Shown: positions 41,283 through 52,900 of the stretch, one piece after another
Numbering within the stretch: position 1 is the stretch's first letter
Layout of the letters: the number at the start of each line of letters is the position of its first letter
Assembly (NCBI GenBank): GCA_000818945.1
Contig: KN805379.1
Coordinates: forward strand, 264,391 to 328,390
Direction: 5' to 3'
DNA: 64,000 nt
Source of the DNA: Schizochytrium sp. CCTCC M209059
Taxonomy: Eukaryota > Sar > Bigyra > Thraustochytrida > Thraustochytriidae
Position numbers and translations under genes: made by a program
Notes under the pieces: model-generated
The model's database searches: none
What the model saw: only the letters and a program-made list of their open reading frames with translations
What the model was told of the DNA's origin: nothing

Positions 41283-44200
41283 CTAAGCAAATCCCTTGGA
41301 GCTGTTCGAGGCCACTTGGGACTTGAGTGCTCGCAAAGCGGCCATATTGGTGCCGACCTGATCTTGAAGAACCGACAGCTGCTCACGAATTGCACCGCGG
41401 AGCTCTACGAGCGTGGGCCGAAGGTTCTGCGTAGCGACGATCTGCTTAAAGTGGACGCGAAGAAGAGCCACTGCAACCTTGACGGCCACCTCAGTGTTTG
41501 TGCTCTGCCGTAAGAGGTGTCCCTCCTGACGCGGGGCCACCAAAACCTCGTGCAAATAAGGAAAAACACGCACAGCATACGAAAACGGCTGAAGCATAAG
41601 CGCCTCGTCGAGCTCGCTGGACTTGATGGAACGCAACGTGTGCATAACGTAGGCGATCGGATCGCGGCCCAACATGAGTGGGTTCGGCGGTGGCGGTTGC
41701 ACCAAGGGTTCGCCGCGCTTTTCTGCCTTGGCAAGCTCCTCCTTGGTAGCCTTTTTCCGCGCGGCCTTGAGCGTGACCTCGTGCGCCTTGAGGACCTCGC
41801 GACGCTCATCTGCAATATCAAGAGCTTCCATGAGCCTCTCACCCACGCGAAGGGATTCCGTCGTTCGCTTGGTTGCGGCCGCAGACTCGGGGCCCGTCTG
41901 TTCTGCACCGTCTGCGCCATCCTCATCGCCGGCTTCGGCCTCACGGACCGCTTGCACCGTGCTCGTGTCCGCCTTGCGATCCGCGAGCAACTTGGCGTCG
42001 AATTGCTGCTCGAGTTCCTTTTCGCGCTCCTCATCGGGAAAGACGATGTCGTTGGTGCGCTCCCATACACGCAGCGCCTTGTCATGTCCACTCGACACAA
42101 AATAAGAGCCATCGCTCGCGACGGCGAGACTCCAGACCTCGCCAATGTGAGCCTCTAGAGAGAGAATCATTTCGAACTTATCTGCATCCCAGTAGCGAAT
42201 GCGCTGGTCCTTGCCTGCGGTGAGCATGTAATGCGTGCGCGGGATAAAGCGAACACACATGACTGAAGCATCGTGCGCAAAGAATGACTTGTGGCAATCT
42301 CCAAAATCGAGACCCCAGACTTTGACGTTCTTGTCAGCAGAAGCCGTGGCAATGAGGGCATTGTCGTCGGAGATATCCATGGACAAAACAGGGAGCTTGT
42401 GGCCATACAAGGAAAGCGCGAACTTGAGCGAATCCTCAAAAAAGACCTTGACGGTACAATCGAGCAGAGCGACGGCCAGAATGAGGCGCGCCGAGCTTCC
42501 ATGGTGGCTATACTTGACGCCCATCACGTCCTCATTCATCTTCAAGGTTCGCGTGTGTACAAACTCAAGCTTGCCGCCGTCCGCGCCACCATTGGCGGCA
42601 GGGGCACTGGCCTTCTTCCGTTTGTTACCCGCGGAAGAATCAGATGAGGCGCCCGACGAAGACGACGACGACGAAGACGACGACGAAGCCACACTGGCTG
42701 TATCGTCGGCGGGGTCCTCTGCACCAACAAGTTCAAACTCCCAGAACTTGACCTGCTTGTCTGCGGAGCCCGTCACAAAGCCCTTACCATCAGGGCGAAC
42801 GTCAATGCTCCAAACAGCGTCGTCGTGGGCGGCAACGTCGCTTAGCACCTCACCAGACGCCAGGTTGAACATAATGAGATGGCCAGAGCGCGTACCCACA
42901 ATAGCATGCATGTCACCAGGAACAAAGGCGCAGCAGAGCGAGTACCCACTTCGAAAGGTGCGAATGCAAGAACGCGTCTTGACATTCCAGAGTTTGGCAG
43001 CACCGTTGCCCGCGGTGAGCACAAGAGAGTCATCTCCGGAAAGAGCTACCGCACGGACATCGTTGCGGTGACCTTGCAGCTCAATCTCGCGCGTGCGCTG
43101 CAAGCTGAGCTGCCGCTTTCGCTTTTGTCCAGACTGTTCCTGGTCCTCGCCAGCGGCTTGCTTGATATTTAGCGTATAGAGTTCGAGCTGGTTCGTGTTG
43201 TACGAGACAACGATTTCGGCCTTGTGGGCGGAGACGCGCGTGAAAGCGAACGAGCGCATGCGGTGGTCTGTACGGATCTGGGCGAGGGACTCGACTTCAT
43301 CTGCAAATTGGGGAACCTCATCCTGTGCCCCGTCCTTTTCAGCCTCGTCTCCGGCGTCGTTGCTACTACCGTCTTCCTTCATCTTCTTCTTTTCCTTGAG
43401 GCGCCGCAGTCTTCGCTTCATCTTTTTGTTCACTTCATCGGGACTACGCATGCGGAAGATCTCAAGCGTCTTGCCGGCCGTTTGACACCCGATGAGTTGG
43501 CCGTTGGGGGAGAATCGGATGGTATGTGCGCGTTCGGCGGTGCCGCGCGTGATTGATCCCTCCAGCAGGCGCCAGGAAGACGAGGCGTCATAGGGTTTGT
43601 TTCCACCGTCGCCGGTTTGCACGCTGGAAAGAGCGCCTGCATCCTCGAGACGTTTCAATTCAGCGGCGCGCTGCTCGTCAGAGACATGCGCAAACCCTCG
43701 CAGCTGCTGATCCGAACTTGCCGTGACAATTCGGGTCTCGTCGCGGTTGACATCAACGCTCCAAACGGGGCTGCGATGGCCGACAAAGGTGTCGACACAG
43801 TGCTGTGTCTCGAGGTCCCAAGTCTTTAGGAGCATGTCTTTCGAAGAGGACAGCAGCTGCGCCCCACCCTTGAGGAAACGAAGATCGGTGACCTCTTGCT
43901 TGTGGCCGCGCAGGCGAAAGAGGCCCACCTGGGCGACGAGGTCCCATAGGATGATGTCTGTGTCGCGGGACCCGGATGCCAGTCGCGCGTTATCGGCAGA
44001 AAAACACAGCGTTGTGACAGCTGATCGATGGCCGTTCAAGGCAACGAGAAAGTTCTTGTCCTTGTACGCCCAAAGCTTGATCGTGCCGGCGCCATCGCCC
44101 GTGGCGAGGTAGCGGTCCTCGGGCCCAAGTGCCAGCGCCGAGAGTTCTCTCGACACTGCGTACGGATCAGCGCGGCCCGCGGTATCTGCGTCACGGAATT

Positions 44201-44366
44201 TGTGCACGAGCTCGCCGCTTTGCAGGTTCCACACCAAGACATCCTGCACGCCGGACGTGAGCACGTGGGCGCCCTTGGCGTCGGCCACGATGTTGCAGTC
44301 GTGCGCCGCCACCACGCCAAAGCTGTCCTGGTGCGCATACCGGAGGTATGTTTTGCTCGACGCCAT
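41283..44366 (-). CDS. WDR3: WDR3/UTP12 (DIP2), small-subunit processome WD-repeat protein
   Basis: The 1027-aa protein (human WDR3 about 940) begins MASSKTYLRYAHQDSFGVVA as in WDR3. It has two WD40 propellers, with repeats such as GHRSAVTTLCFSADNARLAS, GHKQEVTDLRFLKGGAQLLS and, in the second, GHKLPVLSMDISDDNALIAT. Between them is the diagnostic lysine-rich linker after SPDEVNKKMKRRLRRLKEKKK. The C-terminal Utp12 domain (LMLQPFSYAVRVFPYLHEVL onwards) completes the match. The protein belongs to the UTP-B module that assembles on 5' ETS pre-rRNA during 18S maturation in the nucleolus. A species-specific poly-Ser/acidic insertion lies at about 550-590. The start at 44366 is well supported. Confidence 0.95.
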   Translation of the reverse strand: MASSKTYLRYAHQDSFGVVAAHDCNIVADAKGAHVLTSGVQDVLVWNLQSGELVHKFRDADTAGRADPYAVSRELSALALGPEDRYLATGDGAGTIKLWAYKDKNFLVALNGHRSAVTTLCFSADNARLASGSRDTDIILWDLVAQVGLFRLRGHKQEVTDLRFLKGGAQLLSSSKDMLLKTWDLETQHCVDTFVGHRSPVWSVDVNRDETRIVTASSDQQLRGFAHVSDEQRAAELKRLEDAGALSSVQTGDGGNKPYDASSSWRLLEGSITRGTAERAHTIRFSPNGQLIGCQTAGKTLEIFRMRSPDEVNKKMKRRLRRLKEKKKMKEDGSSNDAGDEAEKDGAQDEVPQFADEVESLAQIRTDHRMRSFAFTRVSAHKAEIVVSYNTNQLELYTLNIKQAAGEDQEQSGQKRKRQLSLQRTREIELQGHRNDVRAVALSGDDSLVLTAGNGAAKLWNVKTRSCIRTFRSGYSLCCAFVPGDMHAIVGTRSGHLIMFNLASGEVLSDVAAHDDAVWSIDVRPDGKGFVTGSADKQVKFWEFELVGAEDPADDTASVASSSSSSSSSSSGASSDSSAGNKRKKASAPAANGGADGGKLEFVHTRTLKMNEDVMGVKYSHHGSSARLILAVALLDCTVKVFFEDSLKFALSLYGHKLPVLSMDISDDNALIATASADKNVKVWGLDFGDCHKSFFAHDASVMCVRFIPRTHYMLTAGKDQRIRYWDADKFEMILSLEAHIGEVWSLAVASDGSYFVSSGHDKALRVWERTNDIVFPDEEREKELEQQFDAKLLADRKADTSTVQAVREAEAGDEDGADGAEQTGPESAAATKRTTESLRVGERLMEALDIADERREVLKAHEVTLKAARKKATKEELAKAEKRGEPLVQPPPPNPLMLGRDPIAYVMHTLRSIKSSELDEALMLQPFSYAVRVFPYLHEVLVAPRQEGHLLRQSTNTEVAVKVAVALLRVHFKQIVATQNLRPTLVELRGAIREQLSVLQDQVGTNMAALRALKSQVASNSSKGFA

Positions 44367-44613
44367 GGTGGCGCCGCAGAAGACTTCGCCTCGACCTCCG
44401 CGGCCGGCCCTGCCTCGCTCGCCTGCGTGCCTGCGTGCCTGCGCGCGTACGCAGGACCAAGCAAGCAGCCAATCTCATTCTGCTACAAGGCCCCGGAGCC
44501 CGGGCGCCAATCACCCACCACCGGTCTCGCCGTCCAAGAATGGCCTTTGGAACACGGCCTCGATTGGAACGGAACGCCGTCTTTGAAATAAAAACTTTAA
44601 AAAAACCTATGTC

Positions 44614-44621
44614 TAGGCCTA
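44614..44621. promoter_or_regulatory. TAGGCCTA palindrome (candidate promoter element)
   Basis: Exact octamer about 250 bp upstream of the WDR3 ATG; the adjacent CCTATG is directly repeated (44607 and 44618). Function inferred only from recurrence. Confidence 0.35.
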
Positions 44622-44970
44622 TGTTTTTTATTGGAAGGCTTCTCTTTGTGAAGGAGAAGCGGAAGCACTTTGTGGCAATGGCGTAGAAGCGACGGCTGTG
44701 AATGGCCTCACATTCACAGTTTGGTGGGATTTTGTTTTTGGAGGGTATGGACAAAGCGCACGAAGTCGAGAAAATTCAATGCGCACAAGGCAAGACGAGA
44801 CAATGTGGTTGGCCACAAGAAGGGAAAAGAGAAAGACCTTGTACTGATCGTTCCAAATCAAATGCAGGAAAATCTGCGCGGACGCAAACGATTTCGTAAA
44901 GCTCTTCAGCTTGGCACGACGACTGACGCAACGCTACTGATCGATATCATTATCTATTTATTTATACGTA

Positions 44971-44994
44971 AATGAATGAATGAATGAATGAATG
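44971..44994. repeat. (GAAT)n microsatellite
   Basis: About six AATG units, the same motif as at 12324-12361. Confidence 0.9.
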
Positions 44995-45042
44995 GTTTCA
45001 ATGCACAAAAGAATAATGGGAGGAATCTCAATCATTAGCAGT

Positions 45043-48000
45043 TCAAGAAAGATTCACATTGCGACGGCGACGATTGCCGTTCGCGGCAGAGGATGCAGCG
45101 ACGCGAATGTGTTTGACGTTAGAAGTCTGTGCTGACGACTGCGAGCCGCTCGTCGCGCCAGCCGCAAGATTAGTGGAATCCCGTGCCGCAGATGCCGCCG
45201 ATGTTGTTGTGGGCTTCTTGCGCTGCGAACTAAGGAAACTTCGAGCCGAGGTCGACGAGGCCACGGAGCGCGCCTGACTTTCACGACGATCAAGCTCGTC
45301 CTGAAAGGTGTCCTCGTCCGCCTCGTCGGAAAACTCGTCCTGGTCAGATCCAGAATACTCTTCGTCTTGCACGTCTGGCCAGGACAACGCCTCGTGGCAA
45401 GCATCGCACACGCGCACAGGAGAATCAACGCCAAATCGTGGAATAGGAAGTTTGCGACTGGCGCACGTGCTACAATGGATGGAGTGACAGCACCTGCAGT
45501 GATGCTTGCGATTCGTAAAGGAGAATGCCGACTTGCACGTTTCGCACTTGGTCACTTCGGCGTCCTCGACCCAGCGTGGCGCCATTGGTAACTGTTTGAT
45601 GAAAGCATTGACGAGAAGAGGAAGCGGCCAATGTTCCCGCGCCAACGCCAAAGGCGTGGCGCCTGCTTGGTCACGAGCGTTGGGGTCTGCTCCACCCCGA
45701 ATAAGAACGGTAACGGCACGAACATGGCCATTCCGTACGGCAACGTGAAGGGGCGTCACGCCATCGGACCCAATCGCTTTCATAGTTTCGTGGCCACCCG
45801 GAACGCCAACAAGAATTGTAAGAAGGCGTGTCATATTCTCGATGCGAGCACGCTGCGCGGGACCAGGGTCCTGGAGCTGACGGAGCCACGATACGTTGCC
45901 GCGGATCTGCTGCGATTGCTTGCGTTGACCGCCGAGCGCAAAATGTAACGGGACATAGCCGATTTTGGTGCGGGCCATGACGTCGGACTTTGCATCCAAG
46001 AGCGTTTCGATGACCTTGCACGCACGGCGAAAGACGTCGTATTCGGGAAGGTCGTGCTGTTCCGTCTCCTCGGCATCAGATTTTCCGCTGTTGAGGCGTG
46101 CCGTAAAGGCGATCTCCGTTCGGATGATTGCATCGCAGCCGGTTGCGCACGCGCAGTGCAGCGGAGTTCGACTCTGGAGATCTTTGGCGTTGGTGATGGC
46201 TCGGCAGTGAAGGTACCCATCAATGTTTGACCCATGCTTGAGCGTGGTCTTTCCGGATCTCGTGCTTCGCCGACTGCCCACACTCCGGTCGTCGGGGAAT
46301 CCTCCAGCTTTGGACGGAGACGATGACACGGTAGCAGCGCTGGGCGCTGCACCCGAAGAGGAGAGCTTTGCGGCTGAGCCGGGTAAAGCTCCCTGATTCG
46401 CTGCGCTATCCTGGTTTTCGGTGTTGCCATCCGTGTCTTCCTGGTCCTTTTTCTGCGGAGAGCGGGCTGATTTCGACGACGAGAGTCCGTCGTTCGCTGC
46501 GCCCGCGGCGGCGTGTGCCTGGTCGTGTTGTTGTTGCTGTTGTTGCTGTTGTTGCTGGTGCTGCTGATGAGCGCGACGCTTCGGAAGCCCGGTGGTCTCG
46601 GCTTCGTCGACCGCTTCTTCGTCGAGCTCGCGAGCCATGTCGAGCACCACGAGCACGACGCGGTAATGGGCGTTTGAGGCTGCGAGATGCAATGCGGTGC
46701 TACCTTGATCATATTCGGTAGCCATGATGAGGCCGAGGGGGTCCTCGCATGCCTGAAGGATGTGATGAGCCACCTCGGCGTGGCCCTTGCGGGCCGCATG
46801 GTGCAAGGCTGTCCAGCCATAGCGATCGGGAATCATGACGTTGACAGCGGCTTGGAGGAGCTCGACGACCGAGACGTGGCCGCGACGACAAGCCAGATGC
46901 AACGCTGTGCACCCGTTTTGGTCCTGCTGATTGTGGACGACACCATTGGCGAGAAGCACGCGAGCTACATCCGCGTGGCCACCCTCAGCTGCGCAGTGGA
47001 GCGCGCAGCGGCCTGTGGCGGGGTCGCATTCATTAATGTCGGCGCCGGCTTCGACAAGGGCTTCCACGTGTCGCGCGTTGCCCAATCGTGCGGCGAGATT
47101 AAGCATGGAATGGTGCTGCTGCACGTGATCGCGGCGATCACCCATGGATGCATCTGCGACGCGTTTTGCGCCGAGGATGAGCGTTTCCACGATGCGAGTC
47201 ATGTCCTCTTGCGAGGACCACGTGGGCTTATAGCCGAGTTCCTGGTCGAGGATGCGAGCAATGCGCGCCTCTGTTTGTGCTGCTGACACCCGAGTACTCG
47301 ACTCTTGGTCTGCCTCAGTTTTGGCTTCATCGGCCGTGGGTCCAGCCGGAATCGAAGGCAGTCCTGCGGAGCGCTGCGTTGGGCCTGTGGCACTATTAGC
47401 ACTGTAAAGATCGTCCACCGAGGCTTGACGACGCGTATTGCCCGGCAAGGAGGATATAGACGAGGATGAAGAAGAAGCGAGACGCGCGTGCCCCTGGTCT
47501 CCCTGGACCGAAGCAGAAAGTACTTTGCCCAATTGAAGAGCAATTTCGACGGGGAGAAGGTTTGACAGCGACGTGGGCGCATCTGGATCGACCCCTCTTG
47601 AGATGAGATCAAGAACAATGTCTGCTCTGCCGGTGAGCACGGCAGACTCCATGAGTCGCGGGCTTTCAACAGAGCCGGCAATTTCTAAGAGGACGTCGGC
47701 GCAGATGCTGGCCTCGCAGGAGCTTGAGGCATCGTCTTGTGCCCCCTCGCGCAAGTTGGCAACGGGTCCGTGCATGGCTCGAAAAAGCGCAGCACGCGTG
47801 GACGGCGGTGCCTCGTCCAGTTCTGCGTGCACAAAGTTCAGGCATGCGCGGGCAAGACGCGGGTCGATGCATCCATCGAGCCTGTCGCGCTCGACCTTGA
47901 GCGCCGTGGCAGCACTTCGGCCCTGCATAGCAAACTGCAAGACTGCGAGTGCTGTGGAGAACCACTCGTCGGTTCCTCGGCCTTCGCTGACGGTGCGAGC

Positions 48001-48612
48001 GAGCCAGTCGCCGGCGAGATCTTCGAGCAAGGTAATGCCGAAAAGACGGGCGGCGCTGTGAACGCGGGCGCCCAAGTGCAAGTTCCCTGCAGGGATCTCG
48101 AGGGCATCCGTGTACATGAAGCGCACAACAGCGCGCATGACGTCAAAGTCTGCGATTTCGCACTTGATGTCGCTGCGCCCATACCAGGGTCCGCCGACCT
48201 TGAGTCGCTGGCGGAAGACGGGAGACCTCAGACTAAGAACGAGTCTATGTGCTGGGATCTGCTCGATTGTCGTCAGGCCCTGGTCGTCCTCGAAGCCGTG
48301 GAGTCGCACGTCTGCGAGCTCGTGCGAGTTGAACATTTTCCGCAGCCCAAGCCGCACATCGTGCTCGAGGGATCCGGATCTAGCTGCTCCAGATGCAGCT
48401 GCGGAGGGACCGCCTGCTTGGGCCTTGGTGAGCGGCGGCGTTGTCGCGGTCGTTGTTGGCCGTGACGACGACGCGAGTGAGCTCGCCATGGCCGACTCCG
48501 AAGTCGACGCGTTGGCCTGCCGCTCTTGCTGTTGCTGCTGCTGCTGCTGCCGCTGCTGCTGCTGCGTGGCGCCCGCAGCGCCCTCGCCGGTCTCTGCGTC
48601 TCCGTGGGCCAT
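45043..48612 (-). CDS. BTB-ankyrin-FYVE protein (rabankyrin-5/ANKFY1-like)
   Basis: The 1189-aa protein has a Gln-rich N-terminus and a BTB/POZ domain at about 90-200 (LADVRLHGFEDDQ, AHRLVLSLRSPVFRQRL, VVRFMYTDALEIPAG). A multi-repeat ankyrin region covers about 480-1000 (for example GNARHVEALVEAGADINECD, GHADVARVLLANGVVHNQQD, NGHVRAVTVLIRGGADPNAR), interrupted by a Gln/His-rich insertion. A FYVE zinc finger follows at about 1014-1076 with WVED, CETC, RKHHCRCC and CDAC, including the R(R/K)HHCR phosphoinositide-binding signature. FYVE domains bind PI3P on early endosomes, and animal ANKFY1 with the same domain order is a Rab5 effector. The tail is acidic then Ser/Arg-rich. CAG/CTG runs in the gene encode poly-Gln. 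Confidence 0.92.
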   Translation of the reverse strand: MAHGDAETGEGAAGATQQQQRQQQQQQQQERQANASTSESAMASSLASSSRPTTTATTPPLTKAQAGGPSAAASGAARSGSLEHDVRLGLRKMFNSHELADVRLHGFEDDQGLTTIEQIPAHRLVLSLRSPVFRQRLKVGGPWYGRSDIKCEIADFDVMRAVVRFMYTDALEIPAGNLHLGARVHSAARLFGITLLEDLAGDWLARTVSEGRGTDEWFSTALAVLQFAMQGRSAATALKVERDRLDGCIDPRLARACLNFVHAELDEAPPSTRAALFRAMHGPVANLREGAQDDASSSCEASICADVLLEIAGSVESPRLMESAVLTGRADIVLDLISRGVDPDAPTSLSNLLPVEIALQLGKVLSASVQGDQGHARLASSSSSSISSLPGNTRRQASVDDLYSANSATGPTQRSAGLPSIPAGPTADEAKTEADQESSTRVSAAQTEARIARILDQELGYKPTWSSQEDMTRIVETLILGAKRVADASMGDRRDHVQQHHSMLNLAARLGNARHVEALVEAGADINECDPATGRCALHCAAEGGHADVARVLLANGVVHNQQDQNGCTALHLACRRGHVSVVELLQAAVNVMIPDRYGWTALHHAARKGHAEVAHHILQACEDPLGLIMATEYDQGSTALHLAASNAHYRVVLVVLDMARELDEEAVDEAETTGLPKRRAHQQHQQQQQQQQQQHDQAHAAAGAANDGLSSSKSARSPQKKDQEDTDGNTENQDSAANQGALPGSAAKLSSSGAAPSAATVSSSPSKAGGFPDDRSVGSRRSTRSGKTTLKHGSNIDGYLHCRAITNAKDLQSRTPLHCACATGCDAIIRTEIAFTARLNSGKSDAEETEQHDLPEYDVFRRACKVIETLLDAKSDVMARTKIGYVPLHFALGGQRKQSQQIRGNVSWLRQLQDPGPAQRARIENMTRLLTILVGVPGGHETMKAIGSDGVTPLHVAVRNGHVRAVTVLIRGGADPNARDQAGATPLALAREHWPLPLLVNAFIKQLPMAPRWVEDAEVTKCETCKSAFSFTNRKHHCRCCHSIHCSTCASRKLPIPRFGVDSPVRVCDACHEALSWPDVQDEEYSGSDQDEFSDEADEDTFQDELDRRESQARSVASSTSARSFLSSQRKKPTTTSAASAARDSTNLAAGATSGSQSSAQTSNVKHIRVAASSAANGNRRRRNVNLS

Positions 48613-49958
48613 CGCCTCTGTCGCGCCGCAGACCGCGGCCGCGTTGGGCTTGTGGCTGATGATGACGGGGCGAGAGAGTCTCTGCTCATACTAGGCCTAG
48701 GCCAAGCCTAGCTCATTATACAGACAGAACAAGGCTCATTGATAGATCTGGATAGACATCATAGATCAACCCAGGCCAGCACAGCTTAGGAACAGCGAGC
48801 AGCCCGTCGCTAACGGCGCAGCACTCCACCATGCTTGCTTAATTAGGTGGGACGAGCGCCTCTTGCTCGTGGGACTCGGTCGCTCCTGATGGGTCCGAAC
48901 TCGCTGCGAAGCAATCGATTATTCTCAATTTGGGAGCGGCCGCGAGGCGTGTCTTCCAAGGCAACTTGCATACCTTCAATCGACAAGCATGCTTCACAAG
49001 GCGACTCCGAATCTCTCCGAAAGAACATCCCAAACAAACACCTGGAACAAGTCTCCACTCATAAACATGCGGCTAGTGTACCACTCCATTGCCTCTGCCA
49101 GGCCCCAAATTTTGCATTTTCTTTCGACGATCTCTGTCGATCCGCAGAGCAGTTTTGCATATCATATCATGCAATGTCTGTGCTCCACCTCCTCCACCTC
49201 CATACACCTCCTTCGCCAACAGCGACATTTGCCCAAGTTGTGTGTTCCTCCTCGCGCCGTCTTCCTCCACCGCCACACTCGCGGCTTCGTGCGCACTGCA
49301 AGTAAGCCTGGCGGGCGCTCCTCGCTTTTCCTTTTCTTCCCGCACACCACGATTCTTTCTACATCCGTGCCGCTGCCGCACGATGTCTTGCGCACACCTA
49401 AAAAGCGGAACGACGCACGCTCCGCCGGGCCTGCAGCTGATGCCTGCCGCGGGCAACGCGCGTGATGATCTTCGTCGCGCTTCGGGTGAAGTCCACGCCT
49501 CCTTCGTTCGGTTCTTTGTTTGGTTGTCCGGGTGCGATTCATTCATGATGACCGAAGAAGGATCGAGTTCTTTTATGGGTTTCCAAGAGGCGGCAGCTCG
49601 AGGTGCGGTTCGGAGGGGCCTCGCGCACGTCCCGTCCGCGTCTCTTACGCCTACTTCCTCCCAAATTCCTTATCTGCCCCCCTCAGTGCCTCTACCCATC
49701 CCGCCGTGGGGCGTATCGAGCAACACCCCGCCACCCATGCAAACCACCTTAGGGCACCGGGAGGTATACGCAGACTCCGCCGATACCCCCACCCCGCGCC
49801 GAAGAGGGGGGAGGGAGGGAGGGAGTCCAGTCCATCTTCGCGCGAGGCGCGTGCGGCAGAAGGCGCTCGGTCGGGCGCCGGCAGACCCGGAGCGCGAGGA
49901 AGAGGAGGAGGAGGAGGAGGAGGAGAGCCGCGGGCGCGCCGCGTAGGCGCAGGTCGCG
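48613..49958. promoter_or_regulatory. divergent upstream region of the FYVE gene and the myosin gene
   Basis: About 1.35 kb separates the two start codons. TAGGCCTA lies at 48692-48699 within the larger palindromic patch 48691-48711, about 80 bp from the FYVE-gene ATG. A GGGAGG run (about 49807-49822) and a GAGGAG run (49899-49924) precede the myosin start. Open frames here look spurious. Confidence 0.5.
48692..48699. promoter_or_regulatory. TAGGCCTA palindrome (candidate promoter element)
   Basis: It sits inside CTAGGCCTAG followed by a second half-site AAGCCTAG (48704-48711), about 80 bp upstream of the BTB-ankyrin-FYVE start codon. Confidence 0.35.
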
Positions 49959-52900
49959 ATGGGGTTCTTTAGCATCCGCGTGAGCAGCAAGAAGCCCACG
50001 GCCGAGCAGCTCGAGAAGCTCGCCGCGAGCAAGGGCAAGCTGCGCAAGCCGACCGGCTGGGTCCGCCGCGAGACCCACGATGGCAAGCCGTACTACTTTA
50101 ACCACTCGGCCATGTCCGTGGACGAGAGTGTGCAGTTCGAAAAGCCGGACTCGCTCAAGACCGAAGAGGAGCTCGCGCGCACCAGCGGCGAGTGGGTCTG
50201 GGCCCCTCACCCGACCCGCATCTGGCAGCCCGCCAAGGTCTTGAAGCGCAACAAGGATGGCTCCGTCCTCGTCCAGCCTTACAAGGGCAACCAAATGACC
50301 ATCCCCGCCGACGGCCTCATGCAGCCGTGCCGGGAAACTGGCAACCGCGTCCAGGAGGTGCCGCTGTGGCCCGTCAACCACACCGCGCTCGACTTTCTCG
50401 AGGACGACGTCATCCAGCTTGACCCCGTCAACGAGGCCACCATCCTGCACAACACCGAGGCGAGGTATGCTCGCGATCAGATCTACACCTGGGTCGGCGC
50501 AGGGCGCGCTGTCCTGCTCTCGCTCAACCCCTACAAGGAGATCGAGGGCTTTGACGAGGCCAACATGTCGTTTCACAAATCACAAGAGAATAAGCCGGAC
50601 AAGTGGATCCCTCCGCACGTTTTTGCCATCGCCAACGAGGCCTACGATGCTCTCATCGAAAACAACAAGGACCAGTCCATTCTCATCAGCGGCGACTCTG
50701 GCGCAGGCAAGACGGAAAGCACGCGCCACTGTCTCGAGTTCTTCGCCAAACAGGTCGGCAGCGAGGCCGTCGACCATCGCGTCTCAGAAAAGCTCCTCTA
50801 CGCAAGCCCGCTGCTCGAAGCCTTTGGCAACGCCGTGACGATCCGTAACTTTAACTCGTCGCGCTTTGGCCGCTGGGTCGAAGTCACCTTCTCGCACGAG
50901 TCTGGCCAGATCACCGGCGCCAAATTCACCAACTTTCTGCTCGAAAAGACCCGCGTCATTGGCCACCAGGAACGCGAGCGCAGCTTTCACATCTTTTACC
51001 AGATCCTCCAGGACGCCGATTTGGTCGCGGAACTGGGTCTCGAAAAGCCAAAGGCGTACAGCTACCTCAACCACAGCAAGGCCAGCACGGGGGGGCCACT
51101 TGCTGGCATCGACGACGCCGCCAAGTTCGAGACGGTCAAGGAAGCCCTGGAGAGCCTCGAGTTCTCTGGAGATGAACAATCGTCTCTCTTTCGCATTCTC
51201 AGTGGTGTCCTGAACCTGGGCAACATCGCGTTCAAGGACGTCGATGACGCCACCTCGCAGGTGACTGGAAGCGAAGTGACCTCTGCTGGCGAGGCGTGGC
51301 TCGCCAAGGCTGCCGATGCGCTCTCGCTCGACGCCGATGCGCTGCGCGGCATGCTCACCTCTCGCACTCTGTCCACGCGCGGGGAGGAAATCAAAGTGTC
51401 TCTGGACGCTGCCGCCGCAAAGGATGCCACCAATGCCCTGGCCAAGGATGTGTACAACCGCCTCTTTTCGTTCTTGGTCAAGAGCGTCAACGAGGCCATG
51501 GCGCCGCCGGCAGAGAGCTTCAAGATTGGTATTCTCGACATTTTCGGCTTTGAGATCCTCGAAAAGAACTCCTTTGAGCAACTCCTCATCAATTACTGCA
51601 ACGAAAAACTCCAGCAGTACTTTAACGCCCACACGTTCGACGTCGAAGAGAGCTTTTACCGCGCCGAAGGCGTCGACTACAGCTTCCTCAAGTATGTTGA
51701 CAACCAAGAGGTCCTCGACCTTCTCGAGATGAAATCCAAGGGCATTCTGCACATGCTCGATGACGAGGGCGCCCTGGGTGCCGGCTCGGATCAGAGCTGG
51801 CTCGGTAAGGTCGAAAAGGAATACGGCGACCACCCATGCTTCGAGACGGACTTTCGGCGCAAGTTCGAATCCGTTCTCAGCTTTGAGATCAAGCATTACG
51901 CCGATACCGTGAAGTACGACGCTTCCGGATTTGTATCCAAGAACAAGGACACGCTCTGGGCGGACTTGTACAGTGGTGCTTCGGCCTCGTCTGATGCTGT
52001 CATGACGAAAATGTACCCGGCGCGCACGACGCGGTCGTCCAACACTAAACCTGTGGCGGCGCAGTTCCGCGGCCACGTGAACAACTTGCTCAAGCTCATT
52101 CAGTCGACCGAGGTCCGCTTCATTCGCTGCATCAAGCCTAACGAACGCATGGAGTCGGGCAGCTTCGAGGCCACGCTTGTGGCGCAGCAACTTCGTTACA
52201 GTGGTGTTTTCGAAACCATTGAAATTCGTCAGGGCGGCTACCCGTTCCGTCTTACTCACAAGCAGTTTGCCTTTCGATACGCCTGCATCAATATTGGCCT
52301 CAAGTACCCCAAATTCGACGGCCATTCGGCTTGGCGCAATCTTTGCGCTGAAATCCTCAACAACTTTTATGACGAAACTGTCGCACAGAACGCTCAGCTT
52401 GGTAACTCGATGGTTCTTTACCGAGTCGAGGTGCACAAACTTCTCGAGGTGGCGCGTAACCTCGCCATCGAGGTTAATCTTCCCCGCGTCCAGGGCTTTA
52501 TCCGTGGTGCCATTGGTCGCCACTACGCGAATCAGCTTCGCGAGGCCGAGGACACCCTTCAGGCGGCCCTCGACGCCGGCAACGATATTGCGCTGGTGCG
52601 CAAGGGCTTTAGCCTCGTCGAAGATACCAAGGCTTGGTTGGAGCCGAATCTTTCGTTTCTGCCGGCGTACCCGATGCAGCTTTACAACAAGGGTCGTCAC
52701 CTCGAATCTCGTCTTGTCGCGTTCGAGGAGCTCGAGGCCGAAATGCACGAGGCCTCGGACAACAAGGTTGCCGAAAAGGTCGACGTCGCTCTTTACAAGC
52801 ACCTCATTGAGCTTTGCGAGCACGCGGATGGAGATTTGGCCGATGTCGTGCGCACCAACGCGCAGCAAGACCTCTATGAATTCTGCCAGGAGCTCATTCA

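Larger units (their letters stand above)
44367..45042. other. spacer upstream of WDR3 and downstream of the BTB-ankyrin-FYVE gene
   Basis: It carries the WDR3 upstream region with TAGGCCTA at 44614-44621 and the 3' UTR of the next gene. A (GAAT)n array lies at 44971-44994. No gene is visible. Confidence 0.55.
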
